A stretch of DNA of 5,870 bases from an uncultured Bacteroidaceae bacterium. Lineage in GTDB: Bacteria; Bacteroidota; Bacteroidia; Bacteroidales; Bacteroidaceae. Positions 1 to 5,870 of the stretch are shown here, piece by piece (the stretch's first letter is position 1; each line of letters starts with the position of its first letter). Position numbers and translations under genes: made by a program. The notes under the pieces were generated by a model. It was not told the DNA's origin and searched no databases. It was given only the letters and a program-made list of their open reading frames with translations. Location: positions 1 to 5,870 of the forward strand of contig CAJGCJ010000117.1 in assembly GCA_904501775.1 (NCBI GenBank), read 5' to 3'.

Positions 1-1078
1 CACTTGTGATATTATCCATCCACTCCTGATTTTCGAGATACCACTTCACTGTCTTTTCAATACCCTCTTCAATCTGCAGCGACGGTTCCCAGCCAAGTTC
101 GCTCTTCAGCTTACGCGAATCTATTGCATATCGCAAATCGTGGCCGGCGCGGTCAGTAACAAATGTTATCAGATCGAGCGAAGCTCCCTCTTCGTTCCCC
201 AAAAGGCGGTCTACTGTTTTTATAACGACCTTTATTATATCAATATTCTTCCATTCATTGAAACCGCCGATATTATATGTCTCGGCAACTTTTCCCTCAT
301 GGAATATGAGATCAATCGCACGAGCGTGGTCTACCACATACAGCCAGTCGCGCACATTCTCACCCTTGCCATATACCGGCAACGGTTTACGGTTACGTAT
401 ATTATTGATGAACAAGGGTATCAGTTTCTCGGGGAACTGATAAGGGCCATAGTTATTGGAGCAGTTGGTAACGATTGTTGGCATTCCATATGTATCGTGA
501 AAGGCACGCACAAAATGGTCGCTCGAAGCCTTTGATGCCGAATAGGGGCTATGCGGATTATACTTTGTTGTCTCTACAAAGAAATCATCGCCATACACCT
601 CGTGTGCACTAATATCAGACTGTTTTCCCTGCGGATGTGTAAGTTCCAGAGCACCGTAAACCTCATCTGTAGAGATGTGATAGAATCGCTTGCCATCATA
701 CTTTTCGGGCAACGACTCCCAATATACCTTGGCAGCCTGCAACAGCGACAGCGTTCCCATCACATTGGTACGCGCAAAGGTAAATGGGTCTTTTATGCTA
801 CGGTCGACATGGCTCTCGGCAGCGAGATGTATGATACCATCTACAGAATAGTCGTGCATCAACTGCAACATTGTTTCATAATCGCAGATATCGGCCTTTA
901 CAAACATGTAATTCCCAAGATTCTCGACATCCTTAAGATTGGCAAGATTACCCGCATAAGTAAGCTTGTCGACATTAATTATACGATACTGCGGATATTT
1001 ATTCACCAATAGACGCACCACATGGCTACCTATAAAGCCTGCGCCTCCTGTTACTATAATATTGCGTTTAAAGTCCAT
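1..1078 (-). CDS. rfbB: dTDP-glucose 4,6-dehydratase, C terminus beyond the left edge
   Basis: This enzyme converts dTDP-glucose to dTDP-4-keto-6-deoxyglucose in the cytoplasm, the second step of the dTDP-L-rhamnose route (and of other dTDP-deoxysugars) used in surface polysaccharides. It is an NAD-dependent extended short-chain dehydrogenase. The translated minus strand from the ATG at 1078 gives 359 whole codons with no stop. Visible motifs are the Rossmann dinucleotide loop TGGAGFIG (residues 10-17), the HLAAESHVDRS block (84-94), the catalytic STDEVYG segment (136-142, with T137, D138 and E139) and YSASK (179-183, catalytic Y179 and K183). NNYGPYQFPEKLIP, GENVRDWLYVVDHARAI and YNIGGFNEWKN follow and are family hallmarks. 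The ~30-residue stretch between STDEVYG and YSASK is longer than in E. coli RfbB, as I recall being usual in Bacteroidetes. Only some 20 residues should be missing on the left. No Shine-Dalgarno precedes the ATG. It lies 60 bp downstream of the beta-galactosidase gene on the same strand but is separated from it by a likely terminator. Symbol rmlB is a synonym. Confidence 0.96.
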   Translation of the reverse strand, partial: MDFKRNIIVTGGAGFIGSHVVRLLVNKYPQYRIINVDKLTYAGNLANLKDVENLGNYMFVKADICDYETMLQLMHDYSVDGIIHLAAESHVDRSIKDPFTFARTNVMGTLSLLQAAKVYWESLPEKYDGKRFYHISTDEVYGALELTHPQGKQSDISAHEVYGDDFFVETTKYNPHSPYSASKASSDHFVRAFHDTYGMPTIVTNCSNNYGPYQFPEKLIPLFINNIRNRKPLPVYGKGENVRDWLYVVDHARAIDLIFHEGKVAETYNIGGFNEWKNIDIIKVVIKTVDRLLGNEEGASLDLITFVTDRAGHDLRYAIDSRKLKSELGWEPSLQIEEGIEKTVKWYLENQEWMDNITS

Positions 1079-1084
1079 ACAATA

Positions 1085-1092
1085 CAAAATTA
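1085..1092 (-). promoter_or_regulatory. Candidate Bacteroidetes -7 box for rfbB
   Basis: The minus strand reads TAATTTTG, an exact match to the Bacteroidetes -7 consensus TAnnTTTG. Nineteen bases upstream is TCTG (1112-1115), one mismatch from the -33 TTTG element. The box ends only six bases before the rfbB ATG, so transcription would begin at or almost at the start codon. The match is short and the region is AT-rich, so chance is a real possibility. The alternative is read-through from the beta-galactosidase gene. Confidence 0.35.
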
Positions 1093-1099
1093 TTATAAA

Positions 1100-1133
1100 A
1101 ACCGTACTCCGCAGAATATCGTGGAGTAGGGTT
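1100..1133 (-). terminator. Intrinsic terminator after the beta-galactosidase gene
   Basis: On the minus strand, six bases after the beta-galactosidase stop codon region, arms AACC-C-TACTCC and GGAGTA-C-GGTT pair as 6 bp plus 4 bp around one C-C mismatch, with a loop of about 12 bases. The right arm runs into TTTTT (1097-1101). This is the expected shape for a Rho-independent terminator, though the stem is imperfect and the U run is short, so termination may be partial. Confidence 0.55.
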
Positions 1134-1138
1134 ATGAT

Positions 1139-4100
1139 TTACTTCTGCTTGATTAGCTCAAACTCGGCACCCGAACCGAAGTCCTGACCATTCTGCGAGT
1201 TCAATCCTGTAAAACGTACATAACGCGCCTTTACAGGCTCTTTAAAGATTACAACCTGCTGTTTGCTGTTACTCTCGAACTCGCCCTCACAAACAGGCTT
1301 GCTCCAGTTCTTGCCATCATTGCTTATCTCAATTTTATAGGCCCTTATATTACCGTTGTTTCCTCCATCCTGACGGGGCAGATATTTGAATCCCTTTATC
1401 AGTGTCTCTTCGAAAGCATCAAAATCGACCCAGTGGGGATAGCTTGCCACTGTCACCGAATACATTGTGTGCCATATTGTAGAGGGGTCGCCATCGACCA
1501 TCTTTGATGCCTCATTGCCATTCTCTTGGCTCGATGCGAACACCACTGTTACGGGAATTGCTGTTACCTCGGCATAGCTGTATGTTGCAGCAAGCTTAGG
1601 AGTTGCCTTTTCCCAAACTACAATCTCTCCACCCTTACTCATATCCACAGGCTGTGTGTAAAGAGTTGCCTTGCCGCGTTTACCTATCTTATAGTAAATA
1701 TGCGCACCCTCTTTTGAGCAGTTCATTGTGACCATACCTCTGAGGTCGCGTGAAAGCACCACAGGAACAACTCCCGAAGGTTTCACATTAGCCTTCTGAG
1801 TATATTCGCCAGCCTTTACAGGACGCATAATGAAACCCATTGTATTCTCGACCGATTTAACCCTGTCGCAGTCGAGCGGACCACCCTGACCACAACTGTT
1901 ACCGCCAAGACCGTTCACTTTTTTGTCGAGATGCAGCCATGTGCCCGAAGACTTTGGCAACTGGTAGGGGTGAGCTGCAACGGTAAGCTCTACGTCGTTC
2001 CATGGAAGCGCAGTGGTCGACATTCTGTCGGTAGCTACGAATATAACACCTTCGCCCTTTTTGTTGGTTAGCGCTGCCCAGCGAACATCCTCGCGGTTGG
2101 CCATCTCTTGTGGTTTGGGGAATTTCTCGAACTGCCCGGCAACAGAACTTGAATACTGCTGCACAAATGCTCCCGAACAACGATCATTGTAGTTGTTCTG
2201 AGGTCCACGGCCATAGTATGTATAATTATCGTACTCGGCAGGCAACTGCAGTTCGTAACCGATGCGTGCAAGGTCGATATTCTTGCTGCCGCTGACGCTG
2301 CTGTTAAGCTCCACAGAACCGTCGGGATAGACTGTGTAGATGCGATTGGAAATCATATAAAAATCATTCTCACCGAATGCACGTGCATCGTCGACAAGCC
2401 TCCATGTGTTGTCGTCGTTCTTTACACGACGCACAGCGTTGGGAGCCTGTGAGCGAACGATATACTGCAACACAACGCTGCCATCCTTATTTGTGTTTGT
2501 AACAAGAGACATCACACTGTCCTGCAAGTTATGCAAACCGTTTGCATACCAATTGTTCCAAGCCCAGTTGTCGTTATCAACAGGAGCACGATATGCACCA
2601 ATCCTCATAACATTACCCTTTGCAAACACCTCGTTGCCGTTATATACTACATTGTAGAGTACACCTTTCTTATTGTCGAATACAATATTGAACGAACCGT
2701 CCACTGCTGCTACTGTAGTTATTGAAGCGTCATTGCTCAGCTCCCACTTGGTCTTTCCACCCTTTGCAACATCGGCAAGGAGAATACTCTTCTCGGCAGC
2801 CTTAAGCAAAAGCTGCTCTTCCATCTGCACATAGCCTTTCTTGGCCCATGGAGCATCCTCTTTGAGCATCAACTGCACCTTGATAAAGTATTCGCAATCA
2901 TCTTTAAGTTCAATATTCTCGAACGAGGGTTTAATATCCTTGGCTGTTCGTGCTGCTATTGCAAGATCGGGAACAAAGCAGTGCTCAACCTCTTTGCCGT
3001 TCTCCCACAATGAGAGACGTATATCCAAATCGCTCAAAGAATTGAAATAGCGTTTGTTGAACAATCTTATATTTCCGTTCTCAAGCATCGATATACCCAC
3101 ATTCTGATACACCTTCTTAACCTCCCAATATTGGGGTTTGGGCGAGTGGTCGGGGAACACAATACCGTTCATACAGAATGTGTGGTCGTTGGGACGGTCG
3201 CCGAAGTCACCGCCGTATGCCATATACTTATCGCCGGTTTTGGGGTCATAGTTCCAAAATGCCTGATCGGCCCAATCCCAGATAGCACCACCAATAAAGA
3301 AGTTGGTGCTCTCCATTGCATCCCAATAATCCTTGAGGTTACCCACAGCATTACCCATAGAGTGGGCATACTCCGATATGTGGAACGGATATTTTATATT
3401 GGCTGTACCCTGAACAGCATACTGCACCCATCCTACAGAGGGATACTGGTTCGAGCCCATATCCACAATATTGTTATTACGCTCATATTGTACAGGTCGC
3501 GATGAATCGAACGCCTTGAGTGTCTCGTAAGCCTTCACAAAGTTTATACCGGGACCCGCTTCGTTGCCAAGCGACCATATCACAACCGACGGACTATTGA
3601 TTGTAGCATGTGCCATCTCCATTACACGGGCCACATGAGCATCAAGGAACTCGGGCACATGCGACAGCGACGCATCTCCATAATAATATTGGTGACTCTC
3701 GATATTGGCCTCATCCTCGAGATATATACCATACTTGTCGCACAGATAGTACCAATAGGGAGCATCGGGATAGTGGGAATTGCGCACATGGTTTATATTT
3801 CCACGCAACATCAGCATCACCTCATTCAGCATCTGCTCGCGCGTCACGGCATGTCCCCGTTCAAGGTTATTCTCGTGACGGTTTACACCCTTCATCTTGA
3901 TAGGCTTGCCATTCAGATAGTAATATCTGCCGGCTTTTCCGAATTCATCGTCATCGGCCTTTGTATCGCGAATCTCAACCTCGCGGAATCCCATATATGT
4001 GGATGCCATCTCAACCACCTTACCCTTCTTGTCGAACATTTTCACTACAAGAGTATAGCGGTTAGGTTCTTCGGCACTCCATTTTGCAGGGTTGCTAACC

Positions 4101-5158
4101 TTCAGGTCCATGTGCACCGTTGTCGCATCAGCTGTAGCGAGCTCTGCAAGTTGTGCACTGCACACAGCATCCGCAACCTTAGTATTTTCGTCGCTATACA
4201 ACTTGTTCTTATATAACTGCGCCTCAATCTTATACCCCTTGACTGCCTTTTTCGACAAGTTACGCACATCGACATCTATTTTAGCGACAGCATCCTTGTA
4301 CTCATCGTCAAGGTCGGTTACTACACGCACATCGCGTATCTCAACTGCATTTGTCGAAGTCAGCGACACAGTGCGGAATATTCCCGGCAGGCGGAACATA
4401 TCCTGTGACTCAAGGAACGAAGCATCGCTGTTACGGTATACCTCTACAGCCACACAGTTTTCGCCCTCAACAAGATATTTACTGATGTTGAACGCAGCCT
4501 TGTTGCGCGAGTTCTTCGAGAAGCCCACATATATGCCATTTATCCACAGGTAGAAGAAAGAGTCGACACCGTCGAAATTGATATACACCTGACGTCCTTT
4601 CCAGTCAGTAGGTACAGTAAAGTTACGTCGGTACGAACCCACCTCATTTCTATTATAATATGTGGTATGGTGTTTTGCCGGTTCACGCATCACACCACCC
4701 TTCCAGTCACCAACAGCCACAGAGTGTTTGAATATAACAGGCTGGTTGACATAGATAGGTGTTCCATATTTCTGAGTTCCATCCGGCTGCAGTCCATACA
4801 CGTTCCAGTTCATCGGAACCTGCACATCATCCCATCCCGAAACATCGTACGACTGCTTGTAGAACTCAGCAGGACGCTCCCAGGGATTTGCCACCCAATT
4901 GAATTTCCATGTACCGTCGAGCGAAATATAATACTCACTGTTCTCGGGCAGCACCTTCCTTGCATTCTCCTCGGTACGGAATGTAAAGAACCAAGCATTT
5001 GGCTGTTCTTTGTTAAGAGCAAGTTCCATGGATGCCTCCCACTCGCCACCGTCGGGAGCCACTACATCCTTGTAGGCGAAGCCGTTGAGGGACTGTGCTG
5101 TGACTGCGTAAAAAGTGGAAAGAGCCACTGCGATAAACAAGAAAAATCGTTTTTTCAT
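1139..5158 (-). CDS. Secreted GH2 beta-galactosidase with C-terminal chitobiase-like and F5/8-type modules
   Basis: This 1339-residue retaining glycoside hydrolase of family GH2 probably removes terminal beta-galactose from glycans in the periplasm or at the cell surface. The start at 5158 is chosen because it opens directly with a signal peptide (MKKRFFLF, hydrophobic core to about residue 20, cleavage likely VTA|QS at 21/22). Modules in order: sugar-binding jelly roll (about 75-265, with SLDGTWKFNW and DMFRLPGIFR), Ig-like domain (272-392), catalytic TIM barrel (about 395-690), a middle beta domain (about 690-790), the LacZ small-chain domain (about 815-1118), a chitobiase C-terminal-like domain (about 1130-1200) and an F5/8 type C domain (about 1205-1336). 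The acid/base is E533 in SLGNEAGPG and the nucleophile is E596 in ISEYAHSMGN. Equivalents of E. coli LacZ H357, H391, E416, H418, H540, W568, F601 and N604 are present at H428, H462, E487, H489, H599, W627, F661 and N664. The E. coli W999 region reads GGNSCGQGG here, so that tryptophan is absent. It is about 300 residues longer than LacZ because of the tail and signal peptide. Substrate is not shown by the sequence. No lipoprotein cysteine is present. Confidence 0.95.
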   Translation of the reverse strand: MKKRFFLFIAVALSTFYAVTAQSLNGFAYKDVVAPDGGEWEASMELALNKEQPNAWFFTFRTEENARKVLPENSEYYISLDGTWKFNWVANPWERPAEFYKQSYDVSGWDDVQVPMNWNVYGLQPDGTQKYGTPIYVNQPVIFKHSVAVGDWKGGVMREPAKHHTTYYNRNEVGSYRRNFTVPTDWKGRQVYINFDGVDSFFYLWINGIYVGFSKNSRNKAAFNISKYLVEGENCVAVEVYRNSDASFLESQDMFRLPGIFRTVSLTSTNAVEIRDVRVVTDLDDEYKDAVAKIDVDVRNLSKKAVKGYKIEAQLYKNKLYSDENTKVADAVCSAQLAELATADATTVHMDLKVSNPAKWSAEEPNRYTLVVKMFDKKGKVVEMASTYMGFREVEIRDTKADDDEFGKAGRYYYLNGKPIKMKGVNRHENNLERGHAVTREQMLNEVMLMLRGNINHVRNSHYPDAPYWYYLCDKYGIYLEDEANIESHQYYYGDASLSHVPEFLDAHVARVMEMAHATINSPSVVIWSLGNEAGPGINFVKAYETLKAFDSSRPVQYERNNNIVDMGSNQYPSVGWVQYAVQGTANIKYPFHISEYAHSMGNAVGNLKDYWDAMESTNFFIGGAIWDWADQAFWNYDPKTGDKYMAYGGDFGDRPNDHTFCMNGIVFPDHSPKPQYWEVKKVYQNVGISMLENGNIRLFNKRYFNSLSDLDIRLSLWENGKEVEHCFVPDLAIAARTAKDIKPSFENIELKDDCEYFIKVQLMLKEDAPWAKKGYVQMEEQLLLKAAEKSILLADVAKGGKTKWELSNDASITTVAAVDGSFNIVFDNKKGVLYNVVYNGNEVFAKGNVMRIGAYRAPVDNDNWAWNNWYANGLHNLQDSVMSLVTNTNKDGSVVLQYIVRSQAPNAVRRVKNDDNTWRLVDDARAFGENDFYMISNRIYTVYPDGSVELNSSVSGSKNIDLARIGYELQLPAEYDNYTYYGRGPQNNYNDRCSGAFVQQYSSSVAGQFEKFPKPQEMANREDVRWAALTNKKGEGVIFVATDRMSTTALPWNDVELTVAAHPYQLPKSSGTWLHLDKKVNGLGGNSCGQGGPLDCDRVKSVENTMGFIMRPVKAGEYTQKANVKPSGVVPVVLSRDLRGMVTMNCSKEGAHIYYKIGKRGKATLYTQPVDMSKGGEIVVWEKATPKLAATYSYAEVTAIPVTVVFASSQENGNEASKMVDGDPSTIWHTMYSVTVASYPHWVDFDAFEETLIKGFKYLPRQDGGNNGNIRAYKIEISNDGKNWSKPVCEGEFESNSKQQVVIFKEPVKARYVRFTGLNSQNGQDFGSGAEFELIKQK

Positions 5159-5255
5159 GATAATGGATTTGTTTTTGTCATTAACGACATCCTGCCACAA
5201 AGCAGACATTTTATTATAGACAAGTTATTTTATAAACCTTATTAACACAACACTG
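5159..5255 (-). promoter_or_regulatory. Leader of the beta-galactosidase gene
   Basis: If the candidate promoter at 5256-5287 is right, the mRNA would carry a 5' leader of about 90 bases here. It is AT-rich, has no Shine-Dalgarno sequence, and ends in an A-rich stretch just before the ATG, as is common in Bacteroidetes. An in-frame ATG at 5209 would add 17 residues (MSALWQDVV...) ahead of the signal peptide. I do not use it because it would bury the lysines and hydrophobic core of the signal. Confidence 0.35.
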
Positions 5256-5287
5256 CGAATATAAGAAAAACATGCCGATAAAACAAA
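5256..5287 (-). promoter_or_regulatory. Candidate promoter for the beta-galactosidase gene
   Basis: On the minus strand TTTG (5284-5287) is followed, after exactly 20 bases, by TATATTCG (5256-5263). This fits the Bacteroidetes pattern TTTG, N19-21, TAnnTTTG with one mismatch in the -7 box. The -33 element overlaps the T tract of the upstream terminator. Transcription would start near 5250. A weaker alternative is TAACTTG at 5221-5227, which lacks one base of the -7 consensus. Confidence 0.42.
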
Positions 5288-5319
5288 AAAAATAAAAGCC
5301 ACATGAGCAGCTTTTATTT
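5285..5319 (-). terminator. Intrinsic terminator of the histone-like gene
   Basis: The minus strand carries AATAAAAGC (complement of 5310-5318) and GCTTTTATT (complement of 5291-5299), a perfect 9-bp stem that extends to 10 bp with A-T at its base, with a 10-base loop. The right arm continues into a run of eight T (5285-5292). It begins 36 bases after the histone-like stop codon. This is a strong Rho-independent terminator and separates that gene from the beta-galactosidase gene. Confidence 0.85.
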
Positions 5320-5354
5320 AATTTACCTGAAGGCTAAATGTGCAATTACACAAA

Positions 5355-5531
5355 TTAGTTTTTGCTAGCCTCGAGAGAAACCTTACGGAAAGACTTCATC
5401 ATCTTCTCGAGCTCGAGAGATGCCTTGCGTGCACGTGTACCTGCAGCCTTGTTGCCCTTCTCAACCTGTGCATTGGCATCTGCCTCGAATGCAGCATAAA
5501 CCTCCTGAATTTTTTCAACCAATTCTTTCAT
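5355..5531 (-). CDS. Histone H1-like (Hc1 family) nucleoid protein
   Basis: The minus strand from the ATG at 5531 encodes 58 residues, beginning MKELVEKIQEVYAAF and ending VSLEASKN. The pattern of an N-terminal amphipathic helix, then VEKGNKAAGTRARKASLELEK, then FRKVSLEASK matches my knowledge of the short histone H1-like proteins (Hc1 family) found throughout Bacteroidetes, which resemble the N-terminal part of the larger chlamydial Hc1. These are presumed to bind DNA and act in nucleoid organisation in the cytoplasm; the exact role in Bacteroidetes is poorly defined. The protein is Lys/Arg-rich in its second half (RARK at 33-36, RK at 49-50) and more acidic at the N terminus. A motif RK[AV]SLE occurs twice, 14 residues apart (35-40 and 49-54). 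No signal peptide or membrane segment is present. It has its own promoter and a strong terminator, so it is monocistronic. The size is normal for the family. Confidence 0.88.
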   Translation of the reverse strand: MKELVEKIQEVYAAFEADANAQVEKGNKAAGTRARKASLELEKMMKSFRKVSLEASKN

Positions 5532-5562
5532 GATATTAAGTGTTAAATAGGTTAGCGATGCA

Positions 5563-5570
5563 CAAAGATA
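5563..5570 (-). promoter_or_regulatory. -7 box of the histone-like gene promoter
   Basis: The minus strand reads TATCTTTG, an exact and typical Bacteroidetes -7 element (TAnnTTTG), 31 bases before the histone-like ATG. The start of transcription would lie a few bases further on, giving a leader of about 25 bases. The -33 position is poor (AGTG or GTGT at 5590-5594 in place of TTTG). The AT-tract DNA just upstream could compensate. Confidence 0.65.
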
Positions 5571-5726
5571 ACAAAAATCCTTATAAAAAACACTTTTTGC
5601 CCATTTTTTTCCAAAAAAATATATACAAGTCTATTTTATCGGCAAAAAAGAGGAATAAGAACCACTTCCCCGACAACAAAACCTTAGTTAAAAACCACAT
5701 AAAACCACCCACATGGCATAATAGAA
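5571..5726. other. AT-rich intergenic region between divergent genes
   Basis: This stretch separates the histone-like gene (minus) from the unidentified frame at 5727 (plus). It holds homopolymer A or T tracts at 5573-5577, 5585-5590, 5594-5598, 5604-5610, 5613-5619 and 5644-5649. The tracts at 5603-5610 and 5613-5620 form an 8-bp inverted repeat around CC. No exact TAnnTTTG box was seen on the plus strand for the gene at 5727. A short hydrophobic frame on the minus strand (5581-5790) is judged spurious. Confidence 0.6.
5603..5620. repeat. T-tract/A-tract inverted repeat
   Basis: ATTTTTTT, CC, AAAAAAAT: 8-bp arms around a 2-bp centre, lying about 33 bp upstream of the -7 box of the histone-like gene. 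The loop is too short for a good RNA hairpin, so it is more likely a DNA-level feature (stiff or bent DNA or a protein site) or simply a result of AT richness. Confidence 0.5.
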
Positions 5727-5870
5727 ATGAAAACGCATACAACCGACTCACAACAACAGCAAATAGATGGATATACAAACAGATATACAAAACTGCTTAA
5801 AGATTCCACAGCCCTTTCAGTATATTACAGAGTATACCACATTAATATGAAAAATCCGGACATCTACAAA
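5727..5870 (+). CDS. Unidentified protein, N-terminal 48 residues only
   Basis: From the ATG at 5727 the plus strand stays open for 48 codons to the window end; the nearest in-frame upstream stop is TAA at 5700-5702. The peptide starts MKTHTTDSQQQQIDGY and ends MKNPDIYK. It is hydrophilic, Gln/Thr-rich at the start, then has a mixed segment (TKLLKDSTALSVYYRVYHIN) with the look of a real folded domain. There is no signal peptide or membrane segment. I do not recognise the family. The frame is divergent from the histone-like gene, with about 195 bp between the two start codons. No Shine-Dalgarno is seen, as elsewhere here. A later ATG at 5850 would be an alternative start. Because only 144 bases are visible, a chance open frame cannot be excluded. 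Confidence 0.45.
   Translation, partial: MKTHTTDSQQQQIDGYTNRYTKLLKDSTALSVYYRVYHINMKNPDIYK
5770..5791 (+). repeat. Short tandem-like direct repeat
   Basis: GATATACAAA occurs at 5770-5779 and again at 5782-5791, a 12-bp period. It lies inside the unidentified frame, where it gives the peptide repeat YTNRYTK in register (12 bp is four codons). It may be a small duplication. Confidence 0.5.

Noticed and set aside
551..1012. A 153-codon open frame on the plus strand
   Set aside because: It lies fully antisense to rfbB, whose coding motifs (STDEVYG, YSASK, Rossmann loop) are unmistakable on the other strand.
3608..4216. A 202-codon open frame on the plus strand, inside the beta-galactosidase gene
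   Set aside because: It is antisense to the catalytic barrel, which has clear family motifs. The translated peptide is rich in His, Ile and Cys with no recognisable domain, typical of a shadow frame.
5162..5184. Inverted repeat TAATG / CATTA flanking a 13-base loop just upstream of the beta-galactosidase ATG
   Set aside because: Five AT-rich base pairs with a long loop are expected by chance in this leader, and it would make a very weak hairpin.
5159..5209. Upstream in-frame ATG at 5209 as the beta-galactosidase start
   Set aside because: The extra 17 residues are polar and would precede a normal signal peptide beginning MKKRFF. The ATG at 5158 is the better start.
4667..5245. A 192-codon open frame on the plus strand spanning the start of the beta-galactosidase gene
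   Set aside because: It is antisense to the signal peptide and the first domain, and has no domain features or initiation signals.
5581..5790. A 69-codon hydrophobic frame on the minus strand, possible small membrane protein
   Set aside because: Its hydrophobicity follows from T-rich DNA. It ends about 10 bp from the histone-like -7 box and overlaps the more protein-like frame on the plus strand.
5540..5800. An 86-codon frame on the plus strand through the intergenic region
   Set aside because: It crosses the histone-like promoter and the A/T tracts. The peptide is low-complexity Lys/Asn, and it overlaps the better frame at 5727 in another phase.

Overview
The window looks like chromosomal DNA of a Bacteroidales bacterium (Bacteroides, Phocaeicola, Prevotella or a relative). 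Four things point there: a short Bacteroidetes-type histone H1-like protein, a very large secreted family GH2 beta-galactosidase with a polysaccharide-degrader tail, promoter candidates of the Bacteroidetes TTTG / TAnnTTTG type, and no Shine-Dalgarno sequence before any start codon. Genus cannot be decided from this sequence alone.

Layout, right to left along the minus strand, which carries almost all the coding: (a) 5355-5531 is a 58-residue Hc1/histone H1-like nucleoid protein with a well-formed promoter at 5563-5570 and a strong intrinsic terminator at 5285-5319. (b) 1139-5158 is a 1339-residue secreted GH2 beta-galactosidase with both catalytic glutamates and, after the LacZ-like core, a chitobiase-C-terminal-like module and an F5/8-type (CBM32-like) module. 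A promoter candidate for it abuts the terminator of the histone gene. (c) 1100-1133 is a moderate intrinsic terminator. (d) 1-1078 is rfbB (dTDP-glucose 4,6-dehydratase), complete at its N terminus and running off the left edge of the window.

On the plus strand, 5727-5870 is an open frame that starts divergently from the histone gene and leaves the window on the right. Its product is not recognised. The ~155 bp before it is AT-rich, with regularly spaced A/T tracts next to the histone promoter.

The three minus-strand genes look like separate transcription units, not one operon: each boundary has a terminator and a candidate promoter. Their roles are unrelated in an obvious way: nucleoid structure, periplasmic glycan breakdown, and cytoplasmic dTDP-sugar synthesis for surface polysaccharide. 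No susC/susD pair, sensor or other polysaccharide-utilisation gene is inside the window. I found no mobile element, CRISPR array, tRNA or rRNA. I do not see a previously undescribed system here; the most unusual signals are regulatory.
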